DNA of 64,000 nt from Ornithinimicrobium cryptoxanthini (GTDB lineage Bacteria > Actinomycetota > Actinomycetes > Actinomycetales > Dermatophilaceae). The stretch covers positions 1,364,001 through 1,428,000 of the forward strand of contig NZ_CP099490.1 in the NCBI RefSeq assembly GCF_023923205.1, written 5' to 3'. Within the stretch, counting starts at the first letter, position 1. Every line of letters begins with the position of its first letter. This document shows, one piece after another, positions 36,237 through 44,287 of this stretch. Under the pieces are notes generated by a model that made no database searches, was not told the origin of the DNA, and was given only the letters and a program-made list of their open reading frames with translations. Both the position numbers and the translations under genes were made by a program.

Positions 36237-36387
36237 CCCGGCCGAGTGGCTGTGGGCTGGCTCGGCCGAGGGGCGGTGGGACCGCCCGGACGAGTGGCTG
36301 TGGGCTGGCTCGGCCGAGGGGCGGTGGGACCGCCCGGACGAGTGGCTGTGGCCTGACCCGGCCGAGTGGTTGTGGGCTGGCTCGCTG
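36220..36387. repeat. 24-bp tandem repeat, 7 units, starting in the 3' end of the preceding gene
   Basis: Units start at 36220, 36244, 36268, 36292, 36316, 36340 and 36364. Two alternating variants occur: gagtggctgtgggctggctc (+ggcc) and gaggggcggtgggaccgccc (+ggac). The first unit contains the TGA of the upstream gene and matches the sixth unit at about 20 of 24 bases. The array fills most of the space before the lipoprotein gene. Confidence 0.85.
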
Positions 36388-36432
36388 GCCGGCCACGAGC
36401 TCGGAGGCTCTCAGGCCGCTGACCTGCTCCCC

Positions 36433-36438
36433 TAGGAT
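36433..36438 (+). promoter_or_regulatory. -10 element TAGGAT for leaderless lipoprotein gene
   Basis: TAGGAT, GGAGGC, then ATG 36445. The GGAGG is too close to the ATG to act as a normal ribosome site, so a leaderless start is likely. Confidence 0.6.
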
Positions 36439-36444
36439 GGAGGC

Positions 36445-37221
36445 ATGTCGGGAGCGCAGCGCCGCGCCATCCTCGCGATGGTCGCCGCCCTGATGCTCAC
36501 CGGGTGCCAGAGCCAGCAGGTCGCCGTGACGGGGACGGCTGACCGAGACCGGATCGAGGCCTATGAGGCGATGTCTGAGACTGCCCTGGTTGAGACAGAG
36601 GGCCTGTGGGGCGACGGTTCGGTGCAGCTGCCGGTGAGCGTGGTGCTGCCCGCAACCCCGGAAGAGTTTGAGGAGCTCACGGGCGGAGCCGCCTCGAGTC
36701 GGGATGCCCCGGCGGTGACGGTCGGCGCGATGGCTAAGGCACACGTGGTGGTGCACCCGGACTCCTGGGACCTGTTGACCGCCGAGGGGCGACAGGCCGT
36801 GCTGACCCATGAGGTCACCCACCTGAGCATGCAGGGTGACGGCCCGGTGCCGCCGTGGCTGGGGGAGGGCCTGGCGGAATACACCGCGCACCGCAGCTCG
36901 GCCCTGGCTCCGGCCACGATCGCGGGCTCGGCCCTCGATCGGGTGCGTGCGGGAGAACTGCCGACGACCTGGCCGACACTGGCCTCCCAGGCGGGCCCGG
37001 TGCGGTCCAGGACCAACACCTGGGGCAGCTATGCCATGTCGTGGCTGGCCTGCCTCTATGTCGCGGACGCCTGGTCAGAGCGCGATCTCCTCGAGCTCTA
37101 TGAGCAGGTCGCAGGCGGCACCCGCGTCGAGGACGCCATCCCCGCGGTGCTCGGCGTCTCGGAAGCGGAGGCGATCAGCGGCTGGCAGGTGTGGCTGCGC
37201 GCGATGGTCGCCACCGAGTGA
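36445..37221 (+). CDS. Lipoprotein metallopeptidase, peptidase MA-like (gluzincin)
   Basis: A 258-residue lipoprotein with signal peptide and lipobox MLTGCQ (Cys near 21). The zinc motif HEVTHLSMQ (HExxH) is at about residue 122 and the third ligand glutamate lies in WLGEGLAEYTA about 25 residues later, the gluzincin pattern of peptidase MA family proteins. The C-terminal part (WGSYAMSWLACLYVADAWSE) is helical as in relatives. It is on the cell surface; substrate unknown. Preceded by the 24-bp repeat array. Confidence 0.82.
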   Translation: MSGAQRRAILAMVAALMLTGCQSQQVAVTGTADRDRIEAYEAMSETALVETEGLWGDGSVQLPVSVVLPATPEEFEELTGGAASSRDAPAVTVGAMAKAHVVVHPDSWDLLTAEGRQAVLTHEVTHLSMQGDGPVPPWLGEGLAEYTAHRSSALAPATIAGSALDRVRAGELPTTWPTLASQAGPVRSRTNTWGSYAMSWLACLYVADAWSERDLLELYEQVAGGTRVEDAIPAVLGVSEAEAISGWQVWLRAMVATE

Positions 37222-37276
37222 GGGCGACGGTGGCCGAGCTCCACTGACCATGGCGCCGCCTCCGTCGAGGGCTGGG

Positions 37277-39088
37277 TCAGCTGTAGAGCCCCTCGATGTC
37301 CGCGGCGAAGTCCTTGGTCACCAGGTTGCGCTTGAGCTTCAGCGACGGCGTGAGATAGCCGTTCTCCTCGGTGAAGTCATGCTCGAGGATCTCGAACGTG
37401 CGGATCGTCTCGGCCCGGCTGACTGACTCGTTGGCCTTGTCGATCGCCTTCTGGACCGCAGCGCGCAACAGGTCGTTCGCCCGAAGCTCCTCAAACGCCA
37501 GACCGGTCAGCTCGTGGCGCTCCAACCACCCGGGGAGCACCTCGGGGTCGAGCGTGATCAGCGCGGCGACGAACGGCTTGGCCTCACCGACCACGAGGGC
37601 CTGCGAGATCAACGGTGTGGCGCGCAGCTGGTCCTCCAACGGCCCGGGAGAGACGTTCTTGCCGCCCGCGGTCACCAGGATCTCCTTGGCCCGACCGGTG
37701 ATCCGCAGGAAGCCGTCCACGTCCAGCTCACCGAGGTCACCGGTGCGGAACCAGCCGTCCGCCATCCCCTCCTCGGTGGCCTCCACGTTGTTGTGATAGC
37801 CGCGGAACACGTTGACTCCGCGCACCAGCACCTCACCGTCGCTGATGCGGACACCCACGCCGGGCAGCGGCGGACCCACGGTGCCGATCTTGATCAGCTC
37901 GGGGGTGTTCACCGTGATCGGCGCGGTGGTCTCGGTCAGGCCATAGCCCTCGAGGACGATCAGCCCGATGCCACGGAAGAAGTGACCCATCCGCTCGCCG
38001 AGTGCGGCGCCACCGGAGACGGCATACTCCACCCGGCCGCCCATCGCGGTGCGCAGCTTGCTGTAGACGAGCTTGTCGAACAACGCGTGCTGGACCTTGA
38101 GCAGGAGCGAGGGCCCGCCGGTGTCCTGAGCCCTGCTCCACCGCTGCGCGACGTCGGCAGCCCGCAGGAAGATCGCGCCGCGCCCGCCGTCGATGGCCTT
38201 TTGCGCAGCACCGTTGTAGACCTTCTCGAAGACTCGTGGGACGGCCAGCAGGAACGTCGGCTGGAAGGACACCAGGTCAGCCATCAGCTGCTTCACGTCG
38301 GGGGAGTGCGCCAGCTTCATGCCGGCCTGCAGGACGAGCACCTCGATCAACCGGGCAAAGACGTGCGCGAGGGGCAGGAACAGCAGGATGCTGGCGCCCT
38401 CCTTGTGGAGGATGGCCTCGAACCGCTCCTCGGCGTTCTCGCAGAGGTCGAGGAAGTTGCCGTGGGTCAGCTCGGCACCCTTGGGTCGTCCGGTGGTGCC
38501 CGACGTGTAGATGATCGTGGCAAGGTCCGAGCGGTTCAGGTCGGCGCGCCGCCCGTCCAGCTCGTCCTCGGAGACGTCGGCCCCAGCGGTGACCAGCTCG
38601 TCCAGGCCGCCGCCGTCGATCTGCCACACGTCGCGCAGCGCAGGCACCTCCTCGCGGATCCCGGCGATGAGCTGGCTGTGGCGCGCGGCCTCGACCAGGA
38701 TCGCGACCGCGGCGGTGTCCTGGATGATCCAGGTGGCCTGGTGCGGCGAGGAGGTCTCATAGATCGGCACCGGCACGGCGCCGGCGGTCCAGAGCGCGAA
38801 GTCGGCGACGGTCCACTCATAGCGGGTCCTGCTCATGATGCCGACCCGGTCCCCGACCTGGATCCCGGCCGCGACAAAGCCCTTGGCCAGGGCACGCACC
38901 TCACGGGAGAACTCCGCAGCGGTGACGTCACGCCATACGCCATCTGTCTGCCGGGACACCAGGGGACGGTGCGGTTCGCGGTCGGCCCACCCCTGCACGA
39001 TGTCAGCCAGGGTGCCTTCCACCCGCGGGGGGACCAGGGGTGGAACCACATACTCCTGCACAGGAACTCCTCGCGGGTCGGGGGCCAT
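37277..39088 (-). CDS. Long-chain fatty acid-CoA ligase (FadD15-like)
   Basis: A 603-residue ANL-superfamily adenylating enzyme making acyl-CoA from fatty acid, ATP and CoA. Motif A3 is IIYTSGTTGRPKGAELTHGN, A5 is LEGYGLTETTAPITVN, A8 is WFRTGDLGELDVDGFLRITGR and the catalytic lysine lies in SPSLKLKRN near the end. Gene order next to an SRPBCC gene matches Rv2187/Rv2185c of M. tuberculosis. ATG 39088 lies 8 bases from TACAGT, so the leader would be nearly absent. Confidence 0.93.
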   Translation of the reverse strand: MAPDPRGVPVQEYVVPPLVPPRVEGTLADIVQGWADREPHRPLVSRQTDGVWRDVTAAEFSREVRALAKGFVAAGIQVGDRVGIMSRTRYEWTVADFALWTAGAVPVPIYETSSPHQATWIIQDTAAVAILVEAARHSQLIAGIREEVPALRDVWQIDGGGLDELVTAGADVSEDELDGRRADLNRSDLATIIYTSGTTGRPKGAELTHGNFLDLCENAEERFEAILHKEGASILLFLPLAHVFARLIEVLVLQAGMKLAHSPDVKQLMADLVSFQPTFLLAVPRVFEKVYNGAAQKAIDGGRGAIFLRAADVAQRWSRAQDTGGPSLLLKVQHALFDKLVYSKLRTAMGGRVEYAVSGGAALGERMGHFFRGIGLIVLEGYGLTETTAPITVNTPELIKIGTVGPPLPGVGVRISDGEVLVRGVNVFRGYHNNVEATEEGMADGWFRTGDLGELDVDGFLRITGRAKEILVTAGGKNVSPGPLEDQLRATPLISQALVVGEAKPFVAALITLDPEVLPGWLERHELTGLAFEELRANDLLRAAVQKAIDKANESVSRAETIRTFEILEHDFTEENGYLTPSLKLKRNLVTKDFAADIEGLYS

Positions 39089-39096
39089 GGATTCTC

Positions 39097-39102
39097 ACTG
39101 TA
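39097..39102 (-). promoter_or_regulatory. -10 element TACAGT for the acyl-CoA ligase gene
   Basis: Minus-strand TACAGT with 8 bases to ATG 39088; transcription start would be 1-2 bases before the codon. It shares a 52-bp divergent region with the SRPBCC gene promoter. Confidence 0.5.
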
Positions 39103-39127
39103 TAGCCCTGCTGCCACCCGGTCGGTA

Positions 39128-39133
39128 TAGCCT
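39128..39133 (+). promoter_or_regulatory. -10 element TAGCCT for leaderless SRPBCC gene
   Basis: TAGCCT, then 7 bases, then ATG 39141, with no ribosome binding site. Confidence 0.65.
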
Positions 39134-39140
39134 TCCGTGC

Positions 39141-39608
39141 ATGGCAGACCGCACAGAGTCCCGCATCGTGATCCCCGCCGCGCCGCACGAGGTCATCGAG
39201 GTGATCTCCGACTTTGAGAACTACCCGCAGTGGGCCGACTTCAAGGCAGCGACGATCCTGTCCGAGGACGAGGGCGGCTGGGCGCACGAGGTCGAGTTCG
39301 AGCTGGAGGCCGGTCTGATCAAGGACACCTATGTGCTGGGCTATGACTGGCAGATCACGGAGACCGGCGAGGGCTCGGTGTCCTGGGAACTGGTCCGCGC
39401 CGAGGTGCTCAAGGCGATGAACGGGACCTATGCCCTTGATGCGGTCGACCTGGCGGAGGCACCCGGTGGGGTGGGCACCGAGGTCCACTACCAGCTGCAC
39501 GTCGACGTCAAGATCCCGATGCTCGGCGTGATGAAGCGCAAGGCCGAGAAGATGATCGTGGACACTGCGCTGAAGTCGCTGTCTGCGCGCGTGGTCAAGG
39601 ATGGCTGA
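39141..39608 (+). CDS. SRPBCC (START/Bet v1-like) family protein
   Basis: A 155-residue lipid/ligand-binding fold protein. The pattern RIVIPAAPHEVIEVISDFEN, YPQWADFKAATILSED and the C-terminal helix MKRKAEKMIVDTALKSL match the polyketide-cyclase/START type and M. tuberculosis TB16.3 (Rv2185c) by context. It probably binds a hydrophobic molecule related to the acyl-CoA ligase next door. Its stop overlaps the next gene by 8 bp (ATGGCTGA). Confidence 0.9.
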   Translation: MADRTESRIVIPAAPHEVIEVISDFENYPQWADFKAATILSEDEGGWAHEVEFELEAGLIKDTYVLGYDWQITETGEGSVSWELVRAEVLKAMNGTYALDAVDLAEAPGGVGTEVHYQLHVDVKIPMLGVMKRKAEKMIVDTALKSLSARVVKDG

Positions 39609-40095
39609 GCCTGCCGGCTCGGGGCCGGTGGAGCAGGAGGCAAGGCAGCTGGTCGAGGCGGCGGCGCGCTGGTTGGCGGCCGTCCCCGACACCGGTGCGT
39701 ATGCCGATCGCGCGGATGAGCAGGAGAGTGACACTGAGGGGTCGGCCGGGACAGGGCCGGGGCCGGGTTTCGGCGAGGACGTCGACGGGAGTGCAGGGGC
39801 AGAGCACCTGTGCCGTAGCTGTCCGTGGTGCCGCGCCAAGGCGGCAGTAGGTCCCATTGGTGCGGACACGCTCGACTCGGTCGCGCACCTGCTCAGCGCG
39901 GCGGCCGAGAGCCTGTCGCTCTTTGCCCAGTCGCGACGCGAGGCCCAGCGCCGCGACGAGGCTGGACCCGACTCCGGAGCCCAGGACGAGGCGCCTCCTC
40001 AGGGCGAGGACTCTGAGGAGCGCCGCGACGTGCCGGGCCACAGCCGGCACGACGAGCAGAGCGACGACTCGGAAGGCGCACCACGATGGGCCTAA
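39601..40095 (+). CDS. Actinobacterial protein with CxxC motif, unknown function
   Basis: A 164-residue acidic protein. The N-terminal helix AEPAGSGPVEQEARQLVEAAAR is followed by a Gly/Asp-rich linker, then the core HLCRSCPWCRAKAAVGPIG (C-x2-C-x2-C) and an amphipathic helix DTLDSVAHLLSAAAESLSLF, then a disordered charged tail. It lies between the SRPBCC gene (8-bp overlap) and the first ROK gene (10-bp overlap), so it is translated with them. It may be a small zinc-binding adaptor. Confidence 0.75.
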   Translation: MAEPAGSGPVEQEARQLVEAAARWLAAVPDTGAYADRADEQESDTEGSAGTGPGPGFGEDVDGSAGAEHLCRSCPWCRAKAAVGPIGADTLDSVAHLLSAAAESLSLFAQSRREAQRRDEAGPDSGAQDEAPPQGEDSEERRDVPGHSRHDEQSDDSEGAPRWA

Positions 40096-41135
40096 ACATC
40101 GGGATCGACGTCGGCGGCACGAAGATCGCCGGAGCGACCGTCGACGTGGACGGTCAGATCCACCACCGATCACGCCGCGAGACACCGGCCCAGGACGTGG
40201 ACGCGATGAGCGCGACCATCACCGACCTGGTGCACGACCTCCTGCGGGCCGCTGACGCCGACGGCCGCACGGTCGGTGCGGTGGGCGTGGCCGTGGCGGG
40301 GTTCGTGGATGCGAGCGGCACGACGGTGCTCTTCGCTCCCAACATCGCCTGGCGCGACGCACCACTGAAGCGGATGCTCGAGGAGACGGTCGGCAGGCCG
40401 ATCATCCTGGAGAACGACGCCAATGCCGCGGCCTGGGGCGAGTTCCGCTTCGGCCCCGCGCGCGACGATGACGACATGCTGCTGCTCACGGTCGGCACCG
40501 GCGTCGGGGGCGGGATCGTCAGCGACGGCGAGCTGCTCCGGGGCCACGAGGGCGTGGCCGCCGAGGTGGGACACCTGCGCGTGCAGCCGGACGGCTACCG
40601 CTGCGGGTGCGGCAACAAGGGTTGCCTAGAGGCCTATGCGTCCGGGACCGCGCTCGTGCGCGAGGCACGTGAGCTGGTGCGCGGGGGCAGCCCGCACGCC
40701 GGCGCGCTGATCGACCTGTGCGGCGGTGAACCTGAGCAGCTGACCGGTGAGATGGTGACGCAGGCGGCGGCCGGCGGTGACCCTGCCGCCGTCGAGCTGC
40801 TCGCCGACCTCGGCACCTGGCTCGGTGAGGGCATCGCGAGCCTGGTCGCCGTCCTGGACCCCGCGGTCATCGTGGTCGGCGGCGGTGTCGCGGACGCCGG
40901 AGACCTCCTGGTGGGGCCGGCGCGCGCCGCGTTCGGGCGCCAGCTCACCGGCCGCGGGCACCGCAGGCAGGCCGACATCGTGCTGGCGGAGCTGGGCAAC
41001 GACGCGGGCATGATCGGCGCGGCCGACCTCGCCAGCCGCCGGACCGCACCCGCGGACCGGGCGCTGGCCTCGGCGCGGGCCACCGAGGCAGACGACGCCA
41101 GACGCACTGACGCTGGCTCGCCGGCCCCCGCCTGA
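40086..41135 (+). CDS. ROK-family sugar kinase (glucokinase-type), copy 1
   Basis: A 349-residue kinase. The ATP motif IGIDVGGTKIAGATVD opens the protein, the sugar-binding region has LENDANAAAWGEFRFG, and the ROK zinc motif RCGCGNKGCLEAYASG sits near residue 177. A Thr/Ala-rich C-terminal tail of about 30 residues is extra. It most likely phosphorylates glucose with ATP or polyphosphate. It is followed by a second ROK gene of similar sequence. Confidence 0.9.
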   Translation: MGLNIGIDVGGTKIAGATVDVDGQIHHRSRRETPAQDVDAMSATITDLVHDLLRAADADGRTVGAVGVAVAGFVDASGTTVLFAPNIAWRDAPLKRMLEETVGRPIILENDANAAAWGEFRFGPARDDDDMLLLTVGTGVGGGIVSDGELLRGHEGVAAEVGHLRVQPDGYRCGCGNKGCLEAYASGTALVREARELVRGGSPHAGALIDLCGGEPEQLTGEMVTQAAAGGDPAAVELLADLGTWLGEGIASLVAVLDPAVIVVGGGVADAGDLLVGPARAAFGRQLTGRGHRRQADIVLAELGNDAGMIGAADLASRRTAPADRALASARATEADDARRTDAGSPAPA

Positions 41136-41180
41136 CGGCATACTCCCGTGCGAGCGAGCCCTCCCGACCCACGCGACACG

Positions 41181-42179
41181 GTGACCGACCCGACTGACGG
41201 GGCGCTGGCGATCGGCGTCGACGTGGGCGGCACCAAGGTGGTCGCCGGTCTGGTCGATGCGCAGGGCGTCCTGCTCTCGACGGCGCGGCGGAACACGCCG
41301 GGGCGCACGACCGAGGCCACCGTCGTCGAGGACGTCATCGTCGACGCCGTGAACGAGGTGGTGGGGTTCGCGGCCACACACCTGCCCACCCGGGAGGTGG
41401 CAGGCGTCGGGCTAGGAGCCGCCGGTTTCGTCTCGGCCGACCGGAGCACCGTGGTCTTTGCCCCACACCTGGCGTGGCGTCACGAACCGATCAGGGACCG
41501 GCTCGCGGAGCGCCTGGGGCTGCGGGTCACCCTCGACAACGACGCCAACGCGGCGGCCTGGGCCGAGTTCCGGTTCGGCGCCGGTCGTGGCGAGTCACGG
41601 ATGCTCCTGGTCACCCTCGGCACCGGCATCGGCGGGGCACTGGTGCTGGACGGCCGGGTGGAACGCGGTCGCTGGGGGCTGGCGGGGGAGTTCGGCCACA
41701 TGCAGGTCGTGCCGGACGGTGTGCGCTGCGAGTGCGGCAACCGAGGCTGCTGGGAGCAGTACTCCTCCGGGCGGGCGATGCAGCGCGAGGCCCGGGGGAT
41801 GCTCGAGCAGGACAGCCCGTATGCCGCCGGGCTGGCGGCCTACTGCGACGGTGACCCGGCCCGGGTCGAGGGGCACCACGTCACGCAGGCGGCACGCACC
41901 GGGGACGTGGCGGCCCTGGAGCTGATCGGGGACGTGGGCCGCTGGCTCGGGCTCGGCCTGGCCAACCTGGCCGCCGCGCTGGACCCGGGGCGGATCGTGG
42001 TCGGCGGAGGCGTCAGCGAGGCCGGTGACCTGTTGCTCGAGCCGGCCCGCGAGATGTTTGCCCGCCGCCTGGCCGGGCGCGGACACCGCCCTGTCGCGCC
42101 GATCCTGGCCGCAGAGCTCGGCCCCGCCGCAGGCATGGTCGGGGCCGCAGACCAGGCCCGGAGGCAGGCGGGCGGATGA
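41181..42179 (+). CDS. ROK-family sugar kinase, copy 2
   Basis: A 332-residue relative of the preceding kinase: IGVDVGGTKVVAGLVDAQG, LDNDANAAAWAEFRFG, and zinc motif RCECGNRGCWEQYSSG. The two proteins share the same blocks throughout, indicating tandem duplication. GTG 41181 is used because CATACT at 41139 would put transcription start after the in-frame GTG at 41148; that earlier GTG remains possible. Its stop overlaps the next gene by 4 bp. Confidence 0.88.
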   Translation: MTDPTDGALAIGVDVGGTKVVAGLVDAQGVLLSTARRNTPGRTTEATVVEDVIVDAVNEVVGFAATHLPTREVAGVGLGAAGFVSADRSTVVFAPHLAWRHEPIRDRLAERLGLRVTLDNDANAAAWAEFRFGAGRGESRMLLVTLGTGIGGALVLDGRVERGRWGLAGEFGHMQVVPDGVRCECGNRGCWEQYSSGRAMQREARGMLEQDSPYAAGLAAYCDGDPARVEGHHVTQAARTGDVAALELIGDVGRWLGLGLANLAAALDPGRIVVGGGVSEAGDLLLEPAREMFARRLAGRGHRPVAPILAAELGPAAGMVGAADQARRQAGG

Positions 42180-42922
42180 CCTCCCGCATCCGGGTGGCGA
42201 GCTACAACCTGCGCGGGCTGAAGGATGACGCGGCCGCCGCTGCCGAGGTGGTGCGTCGCCTCGACCCTGACGTGCTGCTGCTCCAGGAGATCCCGCGGCA
42301 TCCGCTGTCGGGCGCCCGGATCGCCCACTTCGCGCGGCGCACCGGCATGGTGTGGTCGGGGCGCACGCGGCGCCTGTCCGGCACCGGGATGATGACGAGC
42401 AGGCGGGTGATCGCCACGGACTCCATCGACCGCAAGCTGCCGGTGGCGCCGCGGGCCAACCCGCGCAGCTACACCGCGGCGCAGGTGCGTGTGCCAGGCG
42501 GGCAGGACATCACCGTGGTGTCGCTGCACCTGTCGCTGCTGGCGGACGAGCGCCTCGCGCACGCGAGACAGATCCTGGACGAACTGGCCGCGGCACCGAC
42601 GCTGGCGGACGGGCCGTTCGTCGTCGGTGGTGACCTCAACGAGAGCTCTTACGGGCCGGCCTGGCAGGTGCTGGGGGAGCGACTGCCGCTGGTGACACCG
42701 GACCGGCCGACCTTCCCCGCAGCTGGCCCGAAGTCCTGGATCGACGCGATCTTCGCCAGCCAGGACCTGACGGTGCTGCCCCACGCGGACGTGCCGTTGG
42801 AGCGGGCGCTGGTCTCGGCCGCCAGTGACCACCTGCCGGTCTGGCTCGACCTCCAGGTCGCCAGCGGCACTCCCCAGGAGGACGATGAGGTCAGGGCTGG
42901 CTTCCGAGGTTCACGTCACTGA
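42176..42922 (+). CDS. Endonuclease/exonuclease/phosphatase (EEP) family hydrolase
   Basis: A 248-residue protein with the EEP fold: ASYNLRGLKDD (Asn metal site), LLLQEIPR (Glu), VVGGDLNES (Asp-Asn), and ASDHLPVWLDL (Asp-His) at the end. Such enzymes cut phosphodiesters in nucleic acids or phosphoinositides. No signal peptide is seen. ATGA overlap with the second ROK gene. The stop codon lies in the first unit of a 15-bp repeat. Confidence 0.85.
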   Translation: MTSRIRVASYNLRGLKDDAAAAAEVVRRLDPDVLLLQEIPRHPLSGARIAHFARRTGMVWSGRTRRLSGTGMMTSRRVIATDSIDRKLPVAPRANPRSYTAAQVRVPGGQDITVVSLHLSLLADERLAHARQILDELAAAPTLADGPFVVGGDLNESSYGPAWQVLGERLPLVTPDRPTFPAAGPKSWIDAIFASQDLTVLPHADVPLERALVSAASDHLPVWLDLQVASGTPQEDDEVRAGFRGSRH

Positions 42923-42970
42923 AGCCCACGTCGCAGAATCCGACGTCGCTGAGGGCCCACGTCACTGAGC
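42910..42970. repeat. 15-bp tandem repeat, 4 units, starting in the 3' end of the EEP gene
   Basis: Units ttcacgtcactgaag, cccacgtcgcagaat, ccgacgtcgctgagg and (after one extra g) cccacgtcactgagc. The first unit holds the EEP stop codon TGA. Confidence 0.75.
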
Positions 42971-43004
42971 AGGGTTGTTACCCTTGGCAGTGGTGCCCGG
43001 CACC

Positions 43005-43044
43005 CCGGACGACGGTTCAGTACCCGGTGATGACAAGACTGGCC
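43005..43044 (+). ncRNA. Guanidine-III (ykkC-III) riboswitch
   Basis: The conserved core of this class is visible in order: CCGGACGA at 43005-43012, GTACCCGG at 43019-43027 and GACAAGACTGGCC at 43032-43044. These match the published Thermobifida fusca guanidine-III sequence (CCGGACGAGG, GUACCCGG and GGACAAGACGG blocks), and CAGT/ACTG changes keep the outer helix paired. It sits 40 bases before an SMR exporter pair, and AGGGAG with ATG 43085 follows. This class is common in actinobacteria and switches on guanidine export. Confidence 0.82.
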
Positions 43045-43084
43045 AGCTCTGTCCGTCTCGTCCGCCAGGGAGAAGTGAACCGTC

Positions 43085-43399
43085 ATGGACTGGGTCATCC
43101 TGATCGGCTCAGGCGTCCTCGAGGCCGTCTGGGCGACGGCGCTCGGCGCCTCCTACGGGCTGCGCCGGCTGCGCCCCAGCATCGTCTTCCTCGTCGCCAT
43201 GGTGATCTCAGTGTGGGGGCTCGCGATCGCGATGCAGACCATCCCCACGGGCACGGCCTATGCCGTCTGGACCGCCACCGGCGCCAGCCTCACCGTGCTG
43301 TGGGCGATGCTGCGCGGCACCGAACCGGTGACCCTGGTGCGCATGCTGCTGCTTCTCGGGATCGTCAGCTGCGTTGTCGGCCTGAAGGTGGTGTCCTGA
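43085..43399 (+). CDS. SMR-family exporter subunit A, likely guanidinium exporter
   Basis: A 104-residue four-helix small multidrug resistance protein: DWVILIGSGVLEAVWATALG has the conserved membrane Glu, and helix 3 shows GTAYAVWTATGA. The sequence is SugE/Gdx-like. With the riboswitch upstream and the second SMR gene immediately after, it probably forms a heterodimer exporting guanidinium by proton exchange. Confidence 0.88.
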   Translation: MDWVILIGSGVLEAVWATALGASYGLRRLRPSIVFLVAMVISVWGLAIAMQTIPTGTAYAVWTATGASLTVLWAMLRGTEPVTLVRMLLLLGIVSCVVGLKVVS

Positions 43400-43400
43400 C

Positions 43401-43751
43401 ATGCCTTGGGCAGTGCTGCTGGTCAGCGCCGTCTTCGAGGCCGTCTGGGCAAGCGCGCTGGGTCAGTCCGAAGGCCTGACCCGCGTCGGCCCCACGGTGG
43501 TCTTCGTGATCTTCTCGATCGTCAGTCTGGTCGGGCTCGGCTGGGCGATGAAGACGATCCCCACCGGCACGGCGTATGCCGTGTGGACCGGTCTGGGTGC
43601 CGTCCTCACCGTGATCTGGGCGGCCACCACTGGCCAGGAGGCGCTGACCCCGCTGAAGGTGCTTTTCCTGGCAGGGATCATCGGCTGTGCCGTCGGCCTG
43701 AAGTTCGCCACCCCGCCAGCCGGCGACGAGGCTGCTGAGACTGCTCACTGA
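43401..43751 (+). CDS. SMR-family exporter subunit B, likely guanidinium exporter
   Basis: A 116-residue paralogue of the previous protein with VSAVFEAVWASALGQSEGL (membrane Glu), GTAYAVWTGLGAVLTVIW and a short charged C-terminal tail. Starts 1 base after the subunit A stop, so both come from one mRNA. Paired SMR proteins usually insert in opposite orientations and work as a heterodimer. Confidence 0.88.
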   Translation: MPWAVLLVSAVFEAVWASALGQSEGLTRVGPTVVFVIFSIVSLVGLGWAMKTIPTGTAYAVWTGLGAVLTVIWAATTGQEALTPLKVLFLAGIIGCAVGLKFATPPAGDEAAETAH

Positions 43752-44287
43752 CCGCGGGGACAGGTGGACAGAAACGGACCTGCGTCGCTCGCACCTCCGT
43801 CCTCAGCACTATCAGAGCATCGCGCCTTACGGCCACCTCCCGCGCCTCACGGCCACCTTCATCGCCCGCACTCTCCCGGCATCGCGTGGGATTCAGTCCT
43901 CCTGAGGGAACGAACCCCACGCAATGGCCGGGCACGCACACATCACGGCCACCTCCCGCGCCTCACCTCCCGGCATCGCGTGGGACTCAGTCCTCCTGAG
44001 GGAACGAACCTCACGCAATGGCCGGGCACGCACACATCACGGCCACCTCCCGCGCCTCACCTCCCGGCATCGCGTGGGACTCAGTCCTCCTGAGGGAACG
44101 AACCCCACGCAATGGCCGGGCACGCAGTCCGTTTGTGGATAGCGCGGAGGGCGCTGCGCCCAGGACGGGCACGCTGAGCCGATGGAGTCAGGTCATGCCT
44201 GCGGTCATGCGGCTTGCAGAACGAGCGCCGCGGGAACGAGCTTCGCGAACGCGGATCTCACACCCGCAGCAGGGAATGGTTCCTCCA
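43752..44287. other. Gene-free stretch of about 535 bp occupied by a repeat array
   Basis: No gene is supported here; open frames crossing the array repeat the same peptide and are products of the repeat. Most of the interval is the 94-bp tandem array at 43829-44126; the rest is unremarkable. Confidence 0.7.
43829..44126. repeat. 94-bp tandem repeat with internal hairpin, about 3 copies
   Basis: The landmark catcgcgtggg recurs at 43880, 43974 and 44068, exactly 94 bases apart; the first copy is diverged in its 5' part and the third is cut short. Within each unit CCCGGCATCGCGTGGG pairs imperfectly with CCCCACGCAATGGCCGGG, around an inner CTCAG/CTGAG hairpin. Confidence 0.85.

Noticed and set aside
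36218..36493. Open frame with 8-residue repeats across the 24-bp array
   Set aside because: It starts inside the preceding gene, has no ribosome site, and exists only because the repeat unit is a multiple of three.
43829..44126. CRISPR array
   Set aside because: The 94-bp units are continuous with no unique spacers, and no cas genes are nearby.
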